Assembly (NCBI GenBank): GCA_022385805.1
Contig: MU277775.1
Span: 5,909 to 69,908, forward strand
DNA from: Pilatotrama ljubarskyi
Taxonomy: Eukaryota; Basidiomycota; Agaricomycetes; Polyporales; Polyporaceae
Direction: 5' to 3'
DNA: 64,000 nucleotides
The first letter of the stretch is position 1. Each line of letters begins with the position of its first letter. This document shows, piece by piece, positions 11,524 through 23,247 of the stretch. The notes below the pieces were generated by a model. The model saw only the letters and a list, made by a program, of their open reading frames with translations. It did not search any database and was not told where the DNA came from. Both the position numbers and the translations under genes were made by a program.

Positions 11524-13259
11524 TCACCAGACGGTGTCCGCGAGCACTTGAGCAACCTGTTGTGCCCAGATATCGTGAGCGGCACCTGGGTTCACGTAGT
11601 GTCAGCCGACAGCCGCCGCATGCTGCAACAAGTACCTACTCGATGGGTGGTAGTTGTTGCTGCGTCGGCGATGTGTAAATCAATAAATCGACATTTTTAG
11701 AGGTCTACAACTCACCCCCAGAAGTCACCCGCGGCGCCGTAGGACGTGTTGTCGACGAACCCGTACTTTGTGGGGTTGTCCAGCACCGTCGAGAATGCTG
11801 TGTTTGAGTCCCAGAACCAGGTCTTCACCTATCCGTGCTTTGCATCAACACCCCGACACGGCAGGACGCCGAAGAGAACGTACACCGGCGTTGGCTGCCT
11901 GGAAAGCCGCGGCGCGCGCTGCTAGCTTCGTGTTGTAGCCGGCGATGACCTGCTTCTCGAGTGCCTGGGCGGAGGCAGCTTGTGATAGCATCTGTCAAAC
12001 GAGTTCAGGGTGGCAGTGAGTTGCGGCATTTTGGGTCACCTACGAGAGGAGACCTGTCGACGGGCGGGACGTTGATGAAGAGGAAGTTCCTTGCGCCGAC
12101 ATTGCTATGAGTCGAGTGTGAGTCTACAGTCCTCTTCTCGTGAGATGGAGCAGGACGGCTTACTACTGTATGAACGGCAACCGCAGACGCGCGTCCTCTC
12201 CGTCAGCGATCATCAGTGCACTACACGCTGTCCACTCACGAGCTCCTGGACCTGGCCAAAGTACGAGTCAAGGAGGGTATCTGAGAACCTGTGGCCCGCC
12301 ATCAGCAACACATCCCAACCGTACGGTGTATCGTTCGCGCGACTCACGCATCACGGTCCCCGCCCAAGTAGTAGCTGTTCCCGATATCGTTGATGCCAAT
12401 CCACACGGAGAACAGCGCGTTCTCGCTCGTCCACGGCGCGCTCGCGGGCTTGCTCGCCACAGTCGTCAGGAACTCGTTCACCTGGTCGATGAGCGAGAGC
12501 ACCGTCGGCTCGTACGGCTGCACGAGCGACGCGTTGATCGTCGCGCCGCCGTACGCGTAGTTGTACGTCAGCACGAGCGACTTGTTGTACACGACCGTGT
12601 CGAGGTCGATCCAGTTCGTACCACCCACGGCGGTGAAGCCCTGTCATCGGTGGTGGGTCAGCTCCAGCAGAAGTTTCCTATAGGGCTCATGGCCCAGGAC
12701 TGACCGGGTACGGCGGGTTCCCGAGAGGATTTCCGGGCTGCGGAATGGTGCCCTTGGGGTCGAAGTCGGTCTGTGTGTACGAATCGCCGCTGTCACAGCC
12801 CCGAGCCTCAGTCAGTACATTGTACGCTCCGCACTCTATGGAAGATCGCTCACAAGCTGAACCAGAAGTTCGCTTTGGCCACGCCGCTTGGGACACTGGT
12901 CGGTGCAGTGGAGACACTGGTCGAGGTGGGCACAGGCGCGCTGGACGCGGCGCCAGGGATGCACTGGCTGTACCAGTCGTTTAGAACCGTGCAGGTAGAG
13001 CTGTACACGCGCCATTTGCTCTGTGAGTCCTTGCTATCTGCGTGTGGATGATAGAGGGTACTGACCCAGATACGCAGGTGGTCGACCCGGTCCATCCAAT
13101 CCCGCCACCTTCACGCCCGATCCCGCAGTTCAGTGCCGTCCCTGCAATGACTCGACGGACAAGATGCGACTCACATTGAGCCCAGACCGGCTGCTGCGCC
13201 GCCGCCAGGCGCACGAAAGCCACCGTTGCGAACGCCGTCAGACCGAGTTTGGAGTGCAT
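11524..13259 (-). CDS. secreted CBM1-CE16 GDSL esterase
   Basis: Predicted extracellular acetyl esterase acting on hemicellulose-derived acetylated sugars. A signal peptide (MHSKLGLTAFATVAFVRLAAA) precedes a fungal CBM1 assembled by splicing: VWAQCGGIGWTGSTTCVSGS, then CTVLNDWYSQCIPG. A short Ser/Thr/Pro linker leads to the catalytic domain. Block I is FWFSFGDSYTQT, split by an intron inside the Phe codon before GDS. GATINASL and VWIGINDIGNSYYLGG follow. The terminal HPSSAAHDIWAQQ, built from two small exons near 11.55-11.67 kb, supplies the catalytic His. Introns are numerous (about nine) and short. A CBM1 at the N-terminus is a recurring wood-decay architecture. The start Met gives the signal peptide directly. 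Exact boundaries around 11.8-12.35 kb are not fully resolved. Confidence 0.88.
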
Positions 13260-13336
13260 CCCTTTCGCTTGTCTTTCGCTCGAGGAGAGTGGGACTTCTG
13301 CAGGCAATCTGGATCGTCAACTCCCCACCGCTCCAA

Positions 13337-13345
13337 GATATACAT
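13337..13345 (-). promoter_or_regulatory. TATA-like element of the CE16 esterase gene
   Basis: On the minus strand this reads ATGTATATC, about 80 bp before the esterase start codon, a reasonable distance for a fungal TATA box. Confidence 0.35.
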
Positions 13346-13643
13346 ACCCTCGCGGGAAGATGCTCGGACGAACGACTCGCGGAGAGGCTTCAGGCAGCCT
13401 GCCTAGCCTTTGCGGCGGAACATTGTCGGTACCGTACATGACCAGCTCAGGCGGCTGGACGCACGGAGGGTCACCTCGTGAACCCTTCGCAAGCCACTTT
13501 CGGTGCTTGCAGCACTTCTTCCGCCTTCCGCCGTTCTGCCGTCTATTGAAGACACACCGGGGTCTCGCCTTTTCTTCGTACCCAAGAAGGGGTTAGAGAA
13601 ACGGAACGAAAATTATATATCATCTATATGATTCTATGGTCAC

Positions 13644-13684
13644 GAGAACGTGTTAGACAATAGGTATTCTCTGGGACACAGAAT
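13644..13684 (+). repeat. 41-bp imperfect direct repeat, copy 1
   Basis: Pairs with the copy at 13846-13886, about 30 of 41 bases identical by eye. Both contain ATAGGTATT and end in CAGAAT. The copies are offset by 202 bp and flank an AT-rich core. Confidence 0.55.
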
Positions 13685-13845
13685 TTCTACTTTTCTTTCT
13701 TGTTCTGTGGGCCAGATAATAAGAGTGCCCGCTCTTTTCTGGCACGTCGCCCGCTCATCGCCCGCTGTTTTTCGGTGGGCGCTGCTATTTTCTGGACCAC
13801 AGAATAGGAAGGATTTTCAAATTATGTATCGCGTTCTCCCCTTCT

Positions 13846-13886
13846 GAGAATGTATAAGATGATAGGTATTATCATGAGCGCAGAAT
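13846..13886 (+). repeat. 41-bp imperfect direct repeat, copy 2
   Basis: Second member of the pair starting at 13644. The arrangement resembles the decayed long direct repeats of a short non-autonomous element, but no target-site duplication could be recognised. Confidence 0.55.
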
Positions 13887-14301
13887 ACCCAATTTTTGAC
13901 CCAATTCTCTAACTTGTTGTGAGGTACAAAGCAAAAGCGAAGCCCCGGTGTGAGAGGTGGGCTTCGCGAACAAGGACTCTAGGCCCGACATCTTGGAGAC
14001 TTGCGATGACGGAGGACTTGCGGGCCGCCCGGCATACGACGTACTTTGTCCTTGGTCTCGACTCCAAAGCATTTCCGCGTGCGGACTGCGTGCTGCAGAA
14101 GGGAGATGCCTTCGGTGCAAGCTCGGCATTGCAGCAGAAGCACGGCGTATGGCGGCGTACAGTACAATACCTTACGCTGCAATACCGTCGAACGGTCACT
14201 TGTGCATGCTCATGTATGTCAAGATTAACAAGATGTACTAGGTTATGACGCGAAAGCGAACAGGAACAACGCTGATTAGACAGATATTATAACGTGATCG
14301 T

Positions 14302-16258
14302 TCAAACGACCCTCGTCTCCCCAAGCCCGCAAATATCGAACGTGCCCTCGGCCAGCCCGGACTTCGCGCATTCCTTCTTCAACAACTCCGGCGGCTCCAT
14401 CGTCGGTTCCGTCGTCAACGTCCACGTCCTGAAATCCCAAGTCAGGTCGACATCCACCGCGCCCGAGCAAACATAAAAGGAGGAAGAGGACTTACCCCCA
14501 GTGCATGGCGAGCGCCTTCTTCGCGCGGACATCTTTGAAGATCTCCATGGCGTCGCTCGGCGACGCGTGCACGCCCGAGAACAACCAGCGCGGCGCGTAT
14601 GCCCTACACGCCACAATCCCTCGTTCAGCGTCCGTCCCCCAGCAAGCGAAAATCGCAAATACGCACCCGATAGGCAGCAACGCGAGATCAAACTCGCCCA
14701 ACCGCTCTCCGATCTCCTTGAACGCGGGACAGCGCGGGACCGCATCCTCGTCCTCGCCCTCCATGACGGTCCGGTAGCCCGTGTCGCCCGCGAAGTACAC
14801 CTTCCGCGGGGCGCGCCCCGAGCCGGCGGGGAGCTCTTCTGCGATCGCCCAGGAGGACCAGAGCGTGTGCCAGCGGTCGAACGCGGAGCGGTTCGCGGTG
14901 TGCTGCGCGGGCGTGCAGGTCACGACGAACGACGCGCCCACGCCCACGCCCTCCGTTGCGGGCGGCAGGACGAGCGAGACAGCGGACGCGTCCCACCAGT
15001 CGCGGAGGTGGACGTGCGACTCGGGGATGCCGGCCGCCTTGAGGTGGTGCAGGTTCCCGAGCGGCGCGAAGATGTGCGGTTGGTGCAGGTCGAAGACTGT
15101 CCGGAGCGTCGCGACGTCCATGCTGCCAGTGAGGGATGACCGCTCAGTATCCTTACACGAAGAGCGCGAATCGAGAGACGCCGCGCGGCGGCTTACTGGT
15201 CGTAGTGATTATGCTGCAGGACGAGACGAGACGGTGTCCGTGAGCGGGTGCAGGATACGGCAGGGTCGAAGACCTTCGCTTACCGAGATGCAGATCGCGT
15301 CGACTGCGGGGATGTCCTCCGCCGCACACGGAGTCGCTGTATGCACATTGAGTCCCCCCTGTCCTTGCCCGAGGATGTATGCAGACTCACGGAGCAGACG
15401 CGCAGGGCCCATCCACTGCACCGGCGAGCACCGATGCGAGAGCACGGGGTCGAAGAGCACCCTCGGGCCCCGCGCCGCGCCCTGCGGGGTCGGCAGTTCG
15501 ACCAGGAAACACGCGTGGCTGATCAAGGTCGGTCGCACTCGTCAGCACATGCAGCAACAACAAGAACAGCGGATCTGCGCGCGAAACAGCACGCACCCGA
15601 GCCATGTCGCCTTGATACCCTCGGGCGCGCGCCCCGCGCCCCAGTCTGGCTGGCGCGACGGTATGCGCGCGGAGAGGTCGTTGGGTACTACGCTGGAAGT
15701 GAACAGCGCCCCGAGTGCCTGCGCTAGCGCCTGTAAGTATGTCCCGCCGCACACAATCAGCACTCGGTCGCGTGCAGAAGCAGAGGCAGCAGAGTGATAC
15801 TCCGCCGCGAGTTCGCAGTGGGGCTCACCCGGAAGTAGTGCACCGTCTTTGGGTACCTGCGCGCGGACACCGGTACCTATGTAAGAGAGAAAGCTGCAGC
15901 CTCGGGTGGGAGACACGCACCTGAACGACGGCCACGGGTTCTGGAAGCGCGTCTGCTTGTCGTCTGCATGGTGCGCCGGCCGCCCCTTTTCCTCCGCCGC
16001 CTCGCCCAGTACAGTCTTCCGCTCCGAGACCACCACGTTCGTCGCGCGTTGCTGCGCGCCTGTAGCAGCAGCGGTAGTGGCGGTAGTCATCGTCCGAGTC
16101 CGAGAGGGAGTCCGAGTCGTCAAGGTCAAGAACACAGCAGCGGTACTAGTCACTAGAAGAGACGTTCTCCGCAGACGGAAGTCCAGACGGGAGGTGGAAG
16201 AGTGCCTGAGGGTGGTGATGGTCCGCAGCCTGAGTGCGCGGGAGAGGGTGGGAGTCAT
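14302..16258 (-). CDS. NAPE-PLD-like metallo-beta-lactamase hydrolase, mitochondrial
   Basis: Related to N-acyl-phosphatidylethanolamine phospholipase D and yeast Fmp30, which act on phospholipids at membranes. The N-terminus is Arg/Thr/Ser-rich ([20 protein letters not shown]) with a hydrophobic stretch after it, consistent with a mitochondrial presequence and membrane anchor. The family signature [11 protein letters not shown] follows. The fold core shows [15 protein letters not shown], with the His provided by splicing near 15.53 kb. The metal site HNHYDHMD is formed across the intron whose downstream exon begins at 15122. [25 protein letters not shown] and [19 protein letters not shown] follow, and [11 protein letters not shown] near the end carries the last His. 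All expected zinc ligands are visible. About seven exons, roughly 450 residues. Confidence 0.9.
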
Positions 16259-17028
16259 AGACGAGCCAGGGCCTTTATAACCGTCCGCGGCCGGATGCGA
16301 CTCGAATACAACCTAGCTCGATTGGGTGCTAATGGCACTTACACGAGTATCCGGCGCGCAGCCTGAGGGAATGTTGTGCGAAGCCAAGCATGATTCGGTC
16401 TCGCTGCGCGTTGCATAGTAGGAAAACGAGGAGGCCGGACGCGTCAGCTTGCGGCACGTCCTGCCCATACTGTGCCCGACCGGAGATGTCGTGGATGACG
16501 GCGCTTGCGTGCCGGCGAGCCAGGCAATTCAGTGATGTTGCCGCCGAGGACCACACAGAACTACTACTTTTAGGTTCTCACCGTCGACTCTCAAAGCTCT
16601 CGGAATTCTCTCACCGAGGTACGCGGGTAGTATCTGCGCAAGCAGGGGAACGATGCATACAACATGGATAGCATTCGATTGCAAGCAATCAACAAACATG
16701 GAGCAGGTGCACGACCGGAACGCGCAGCTCGCTACGCGCCGCAGGGCCGAGGACAGAACAGGTAGTAGTACTGGCAGAATACAACATGAGCAGGAAGCTA
16801 CAGCGACTGGCGCGCGGATGAACGTGAGGAGCAGGCGGCAGCACATCTAGGCGCCGCGCATTATAGATAGGGATAATGGAGTCTAGGGAGATCCAGCACG
16901 GGGCGTGGCGCAGGATGGGAGCAGAGCAGGACGGGACGGGAAACGACGGCAATGGCAGAGAGGAGCAGCGGCGGGCACCTGGCCAGCGGCAGCCTAGGCA
17001 GAGAGGCGACCCGACTTGAAAGTCGCGC
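16259..17028. other. intergenic region between NAPE-PLD-like and Tos1-like genes
   Basis: About 770 bp with no supported gene. It holds the 5' flank of the NAPE-PLD-like gene and the 3' flank of the Tos1-like gene, both on the minus strand. Confidence 0.35.
16274..16279 (-). promoter_or_regulatory. TATAAA immediately before the NAPE-PLD-like start codon
   Basis: TATAAA on the minus strand lies only about 15 bp before the first Met codon. If it is a working TATA box, transcription would start at or within the first codons and an internal Met would be used. If not, it is a chance match. Confidence 0.3.
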
Positions 17029-18310
17029 TCAGTGCCAGCGGCGGCGACGGTGGTGCGCACCCAGAACCGAGCGCTGCGCGTCCTCCCTCCGCGCGTTCGC
17101 ACCCCCAAACGACACCGTCATCGCCGGCGCATTCAAGTACCCGTCCACGACGGAGCGCGTGATCGCCGTCTGGGAGTAGTCCCACTCCGTGTAGCGCTGG
17201 ATCGCGATGCTGTCCGTCTGCACGTCGAAGATCACGCCGTACGTGACCTTGCCCGCCGTCGGGCGCGCGAAGAAGCTCTTGCCCGAGCCCGTCGCGCCCT
17301 TCGGCGAGTAGATCTCCGAGATCGCCTGGTTCACGTCCGACCCGGGCGCCGCGATCGTCTCGAGGATGTCGAGCTCGCCGCAGCCCTTCGGGCCCGTCCC
17401 GCGGCAGTTGCATCCGTACTGCGCCGCGCGCACGATTTGCGCGTTCAGCGCCCAGATCGCGGGCACGTGCGACGGGTCGGAGGAGGCGGGCATGTCGAAC
17501 GTGAACACGAAGAACTTGGACGACGCCCAGCCGTGGTTCGCGGTGCCGCGCGAGAAGCCGGCGCAGGAGCTCGAGGCGCACGTCTCGGCGGTCATGATGT
17601 TGATCTCTTGCGAGGCGTCGAGCGTGCCCTTTGCGACCTCCTTGTTCGCGGAGCTCACGGCCGAGGTCCAGTCGCCGCTGGCGTAGGACTGGCTCGCCCC
17701 GGCGCAGACTGCGGACAGAATGCATGAATATTAGAAGGTTCCGGGAAGAGGCAAGGAAAAAGACGTACTGGACCACTCGCCGCTGGCGTCGCCGCCCTTG
17801 TTGTTCATGAAGACGAGGTTGTCGGGCTGCTCGTTGGCGGCCCACGAGCTGACGCGCTTCCACGTCGCCGAGCTCGCGTTCGTCGGCTGGTACACCGCGA
17901 TGTTGTAGATGTTCATCGGGCCGCGGAACGCGACCGTCATCTCGTCGTCAAACGGCGCGAGCTTCCCTATCACCCGCAAAGAAAGCGCTCGTCAGTTTCC
18001 TCTATCCTCCACGCCACGACCGACTCGAGAGGGACTGACCGCTGATCTGCTTGGGCTTGGTGATGCAGAACGGGTTCGCGTCGCACGTGGGGAACGTGCC
18101 GGGGATGATGTCCGTCACCTGGTCGTATGTGCCCTCGCCGCCAACGTTGGTGTACTTGAGCGCGCTGAGCGCGCCCGAGGTCGACGTCGCCGCGAGGTTG
18201 TTCGGCTTCAGCTGCGCGGAAGCGCAGGTGCGCGCCCGAGTGCGTGCGGGGCGGACGCACGAGGTTGAAAGCAAGGCGGCGGCGGAGACGAGTGCGAGGA
18301 AGAGCTGCAT
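17029..18310 (-). CDS. Tos1-like cell-wall glycosyl hydrolase, paralog A
   Basis: Member of the fungal Tos1/YJL171C group of secreted cell-wall proteins. Three exons (18040-18310, 17769-17966, 17029-17708) give 382 residues. A signal peptide (MQLFLALVSAAALLSTS) precedes the conserved GTFPTCDANPFCITKPKQIS and the domain PDNLVFMNNKGGDASGEWSS. The C-terminal half has EINIMTAETC, GFSRGTANHGWASSKFFVFT, VPAIWALNAQIVRAAQYGCN and CGELDILE. The last resembles the ExDxxE catalytic motif of GH16 glucanases, so beta-glucan hydrolysis or transfer is possible. A basic tail (RRRRWH) ends the protein. It has about 16 extra residues after the signal peptide compared with its paralog at 34.3 kb; these may be a very short unrecognised intron. 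Confidence 0.9.
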
Positions 18311-19967
18311 CGTGGTCGTTGGTGGGGGGATGGTTTATTGTGGGTAGGGATTCGTCAGGTCAAAAGAGCGGTTGACGAATGAGAGCGAGCGTGTGGATAA
18401 TAGCGAGCGTGCGCGGGCGGTGAACGAGTGTGGCGGCCTGACAGATCACAGAGACTTCCGAAGGCTCGGTGTAGAGGGGGCCAAGGGAAGGACGTGGAGG
18501 AGGAGGGTCGTCAGGACGGAGGGAGGTCGGGGAACGAGAACAAGTTCGAACGGAGGCTTTTCACCGCCCAGCGAACGGTTTTTGAAACACGATGGCAAAA
18601 GAGCGACCGCGCACAACGCCGACATCGCGCGTGGCTGCTCCACCTTTTCCACGAGTCTGGGGCGCAGCATCAGCGATATGCCATATGCGGTAGGCGGCAC
18701 GAAGCTACCAAACGCCCGCAAGACGCCCGGAGGACGCCCAGAGACACCAGAGCGACCCAACGCACAGCGCAGGAAACGCAGAGACAGGAGGGAGTAAGCG
18801 TGCAAGGCACAGAAGAAAGGAGCAGCGCAAGTCGCTACTAGCGAGGGACGTCAGCAGAATGGAGTGATGATCGTCCTTCATTCTGCATAGCAAGCGAGCC
18901 TTGGACGTGCACCGACAAGACGCTTGCACGGCTACATTGACGAAGCCCAGGCCCCGTACCTAACCGTAGCCAGACCATCCAACGGGTTGCATTTGGAGAG
19001 CATGGCGAGTATGAGACCGCGCATGGGCGGGCATTGTGCGATGTGGGGCAGTCGGGGTAAAGGGGACACCCTGCAGCGAGACGTCGACTTCGTTGCTGGC
19101 TTGGAACAGTCTGGACGGGCGGAGGCCAAAGTTAAAGTAGCGATGTGTCCTGGCAGTCATGACAGCCCGTACAGTACAGACTGCAGGTTGCGGTGGGTAA
19201 GGCGCGTGTATCTATTGGCGAGTACCAAGTTCGTGGTCCGACCTCAGCGCATTGACGAGGATAGGTCTAAATGATAGAGCACGGGTCAGTGGATGATAAT
19301 CTTCAGGACATGGAGAGGCAACGGTCTGCGACAGCAGCACGCAATCATGCCGCCCTAGCATTAGACACTGCCATGCCACTCACCGTGTAAATGACGCTGT
19401 CGTCTTTGCCCAGCTTTGCCCAGGAAAATCCCAGGCCTATAGGCTTTTCCAACCAGGTCATAAGACGATGCATATGATGACATATGCATAGCCCACTACG
19501 GACCGCTTCCAAGCGGAGATGAGACAGTGCACGCTCTGCGTGCGTCGACTACGGCGAAGTTTCCGTCTGGTGTGAATACATAGCAGAACAACGTCTAGGC
19601 CAGTGTTTAAGCTATGCGCACATATGCAGAGTGAGTAGCAGGACCCGACGGGGCAGATACTAGATGGCAGCGATGAGAAGTCATGAAGGCAGAGAGCAAG
19701 CCATGCACACGCCGGTGCCGCACTCTTCAGCCACAGCGCGTGACCGTGCGTCATAGAGGTGTGACTGGGTGTGACAGACGCGTCTTGGTGGACTGGGCGC
19801 CTGATCGAGAGGCGCGATCGCGGTGTGGCGCCAAACATGCGAGTCTCGAGCTCTCCCACCACCACACCTCCTCGCCCCCATCCGCCCGCAGCTGTGTGTC
19901 GGACGTACCGGCTCTCTCTTTCAGTTGAACTAAGTTTCTGCATTGGAGGAGAGTCCGACGCAACACG
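18311..19967. other. 1.65-kb divergent promoter region
   Basis: Lies between a minus-strand cell-wall gene and a plus-strand zinc-finger gene, so it carries both promoters. Its open frames have arginine-rich, shadow-like composition and no splice partners. No gene is supported. Confidence 0.4.
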
Positions 19968-22762
19968 ATGTTGGCGGAGAACCATTCAGCAGCTGCAGCC
20001 ACAACGCCTCGTATCTGGGCATGCAACTGGAACTGGTGTCCCAAGAAGTTCAGAAAACAGGACGAGCTCGCCAAGCACTGGCAAGAGGCCCACTGCACGA
20101 GTCTACTGACGGTCAGGATACGAGACTATGCAACGTACTTGCGATCTACCGCAGGGCAAAGCGGGGCTACCGGTGAGCTCCCCCCCCCTCTCTCAGGCCA
20201 ACGTCTCGTCTGCCAATTTGTGTGGACGTTGTGCTGGGCATGAGCGAAAGCTGGATTTGCAGACGTGCAGAGTGCTTTCGTCGCCGCCTACAAGCCGTCT
20301 GTATTATGTCCTCCTGTACTCATATCTTTGCCTCCAGACAGCTTCCTCGCAGATATCCCTCTGGACTCCGCCAGCCAGGATGGCCACTCCAATCGCAATA
20401 TTGCCGACTCCACCCAACATCAGTTTAGCACGTCGCAGCCGCCGTCCCAATTGCCTGCTGCGACAGCGCCCAAGGCCGTCCCGAAGATCCCGCGCAACCT
20501 CCCGCGCCTCCCCGTCGTTCACTCCCAGTCTCCCTCTGCCTCTGCCTCCGCGTCCGGGTCCCAGCCCGGTCGCACCTCCCCCATGCGCCCACCCCCACCC
20601 CCAGCTCCCGCGCCCACGACTCCCTCCATCTCGCCCCCTTCTCTCCACAAATCTCCCCTCTCCGCCTCCTCATCCCACTCCGACGACCCGCGCTCCGCGA
20701 AACGCCGACGCACCTCCTTCGCGAGCTTCGCCGCGCAGTCCTCGCCGCTCACGCCCCCCAGTGCGCCCTCCGTCCCGCCCTCGCCGCAGCTCGCGAGCAT
20801 GATCGCGGACGCGATCAACGCGTCGACGAGGATCAACGCGCGCTCGCCGCCCGCGCCCTCGCGGTCGCCGCGCAAGAGGCTGCTGTCGGCGAGCAAGGGG
20901 GTCGTCGCTGAGTCGCAGCGGAGTGGGAGCGGGTATGGAAGGAGCGGGGGAGGGGGCGATGTACACCCGCTTCCTCGCCGGACGAGCCTCGGCGCGTCGC
21001 CCACCCCCGACGGACCCCGCCTCCCTTCTCTCCCCTTCTCCCAGCCCAGGTCTCAATCCCAGTGCCAGCGACATGCACCCTTCTCGCCCATCCCCAGCAC
21101 CTCCGCGGGCGGGGCGCATATACGCAGCCCGGCAGCGGCGTCGGTCGGGTCCGCACAGGCCGTCGAGGACGCGCTCACGCAGAATCTCAGTGCGGGGGTG
21201 TCGCCCGCTCAGTCTCAGTCTACGACGCAGGCGGGCAGTCTGCTGTACCCGAGTCAAAGTCAGGGAGAGGGCCAGGAGAGCGGCAGCGGCAGCCAAGAGA
21301 AGGGCGGCCAGGCAAGAACGTCGTCCACGCAGAGCGCGGGGTCGTACGTCGGCTCGCACGCCACGTCGTCGTACCCTCCTTTTAGCTCCGGCCTCGGTTC
21401 CGGCTCCAGCTCGTCGAAGCTGGCGGATGCGGGCGCGCACACCACCTCTCCCGACCCTCCTCACTCTGGCGGGCCCGCCTCACAAGCCCAGGCTCACGCT
21501 CACCACAAATCTGCTCTGGAACGCGCCAGCCCTCTGCAGAGTGACCACGATCCGCTAACACCTGCACCCGTGAAGGCAACCCCGCCCCTCCCGCGCACCC
21601 GGCGCGCGCTCTCCCGCGGCTCAGGTTCCTCCGCTGCCTCCGCCTCGACGGCCCAAGCCGCCCCTGCTCCTCCCATTTTCGCTCCGCCTCCTCCGTCCAC
21701 GAGCACGGGACGCGTCCTGCGGAGTCGGTCCAAGACGCCCGCGCCCTCGCCCGCGCCCGCACCCGCCCCTCCTCTTCCCGCGTCCTCGGGGCAGACACAG
21801 AATCAGACCGGAGCGACGCAAAGCCAGACGCAGAATCGGCTGGTCCCGCCGCTCCCGAGACGGACGACGCGCAGTCGCGCGTCGTCTGCCGCCTCGTCCG
21901 GCGCGGGTCAGGACCCGGGCGGGGCGGCTGACGCTGAGGAGACGGGGAAGCGGAAGAGGGCGGGGTCGAAGCCGCCCTCGACCAAGGGCTGGGGCGGGAG
22001 TCGCGCGCGCTCCAGGACACCTTCCTCCGCTTCCGGTGTAGGAGGGAAGAGCGGCCCCGCCGCCGAGGGGAACACGCATGCCAGAGGTGAGGCCTTGAGG
22101 CTCCTCTCGACCAATCCGTACTATACATGCGTACTGATGAGCCCGCGCGCCACGCGTACCATGTAGGTCTCCCATCCGTCGCCGAGCAGCCCGGCGAAGA
22201 CCAGTCGTCGCAGTCTCACTCTCCGAGCCGCGCGCCAGATCTAGAGGCACCTGCCATTGGGGATGGGGACGGGGACGGGGACTTCGTGTTGGCCCTCCTC
22301 AACGCGGCGCCTGCGTCGAAGCCTGCGTCCTCGCGGACGGGCTTCCGCTCGGGCACGCTCCACGTTCCCCTCCCGCGGCGCAATCGCGTCCAGGCGCAGG
22401 CGCAGGCTCGGGCTCAGGGTGATGCGGGAGCTTCGCAGCCCGCCCCAGCACAACCTCGAGAGAGCTCACTGGTAGTCAAGCGCGAGCCCGAGGCCGACGC
22501 GGATGCGGACGCGATGGACGTCGACGCTGCGGGCGGCCCGCAACAAGGTGTCCTCGAGGCTAGCCAGGGTAGCGGCTCGAGCGAAGCGAGCAGCCCGTTC
22601 CAGAGCCAGAGCCAGGGCCAGAGCCAGAGCCAGGGCCAGAGCCGGAGTCAGAGTCAGAGTCAGGGAGGCGGCGGGTACGTGGAAGGGTACGGGTTCGACA
22701 TGGGCTCGCTCGTGCTGCAGACGCAGGCGCCGTTCCGGTGGAGCGAGAGTCAGAGCCAATAG
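19968..22762 (+). CDS. C2H2 zinc-finger protein with long disordered Ser/Pro/Gln-rich region
   Basis: Possible nuclear regulator. Three exons (19968-20172, 20263-22086, 22167-22762) join in frame to 874 residues. One C2H2 finger sits at residues 19-40 (CNWNWCPKKFRKQDELAKHW, then QEAHC). Everything after residue ~90 is low complexity: Pro/Ser/Ala stretches, several basic patches that could be nuclear localisation signals (SAKRRRTS, SPRKRLLS, GKRKRAGSK), and acidic repeats (GDGDGDGD, DADADAMDVD). SQSQGQSQ runs near the C-terminus come from a hexanucleotide repeat. A sumoylation-like VKREPE occurs in the third exon. The 90-nt first intron is chosen because it removes an in-frame stop and preserves frame. 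The single finger limits inference about DNA binding, and targets are unknown. Confidence 0.75.
22255..22286 (+). repeat. GGGGAC/GGGGAT hexamer run
   Basis: A short in-frame array coding for alternating Gly-Asp in the zinc-finger gene. Confidence 0.6.
22601..22668 (+). repeat. CAGAGC/CAGGGC hexanucleotide repeat
   Basis: About eleven in-frame hexamers encode alternating Ser-Gln/Gly-Gln near the C-terminus of the zinc-finger protein. Likely length-variable between strains. Confidence 0.7.
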
Positions 22763-23247
22763 CCGATACGGCTCACCATCCGGCGTGTTGTCGATATCGG
22801 GACGTGCTGCATGTGCGCGTGTGCTGGTGATAAATAAATCGAATTGTGTTTCATTGTGTCATCAGGAGAACGGAATCGGGCGTACGCAGTACGTGAGGGA
22901 GAGCACGAACAAGAGCGAGGGCGAGGGCGGGGCGGTACGTAGGAACAACAAAGCGGAGAGGCGGGTATTTGCGGATCGAAGCAAGAGGCAAAGAATGCAA
23001 GACGAGAGTAAGCAGTGAGCAATAGCGCAGCGAGATGCAACGAGACAATGAGACAGACAGCGATAGCTGACCAACACCAACTCGCAGAGCGGAGCGGGGC
23101 ACGACGGATACATCGGACGACACGACAAACAACAGATGGTTCAACGTTCGACAGGACAGAGCCAAACAAATTCAACGGCACCGACACAGCACAGCACAAC
23201 GCGGACGTCGACCTTCACCAACACCAAACAAAGCCACAGCGCTATAC
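22763..23247. other. convergent intergenic spacer
   Basis: About 485 bp between the stops of two convergent genes. It contains AATAAATCG-type sequence near 22832 that could contribute to polyadenylation of the zinc-finger gene. No gene is visible. Confidence 0.4.

Larger units (their letters stand above)
13590..14301. other. AT-rich spacer between two minus-strand genes
   Basis: This patch is markedly richer in A+T than its surroundings, especially 13590-13910. It holds a pair of 41-bp imperfect direct repeats (listed separately) and three GCCCGCT strings around 13730-13770. No coding potential was seen; it looks like a worn-down insertion. Confidence 0.4.

Noticed and set aside
18191..18260. 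A 48-nt extra segment in Tos1-like paralog A, considered as an intron starting GTGCGT
   Set aside because: Removing that exact interval shifts the frame into a stop. A 45-nt alternative keeps frame but has a weak donor, so the segment was left as coding with a note.
18372..18841. Overlapping frames upstream of the Tos1-like gene
   Set aside because: Arg/Thr/Gly-rich, no domain, no splice context, and located in the divergent promoter.
20670..22250. Long minus-strand frames opposite the C2H2 finger gene
   Set aside because: Arginine/glycine-dominated shadows of a GC-rich, Ser/Pro-rich coding region.
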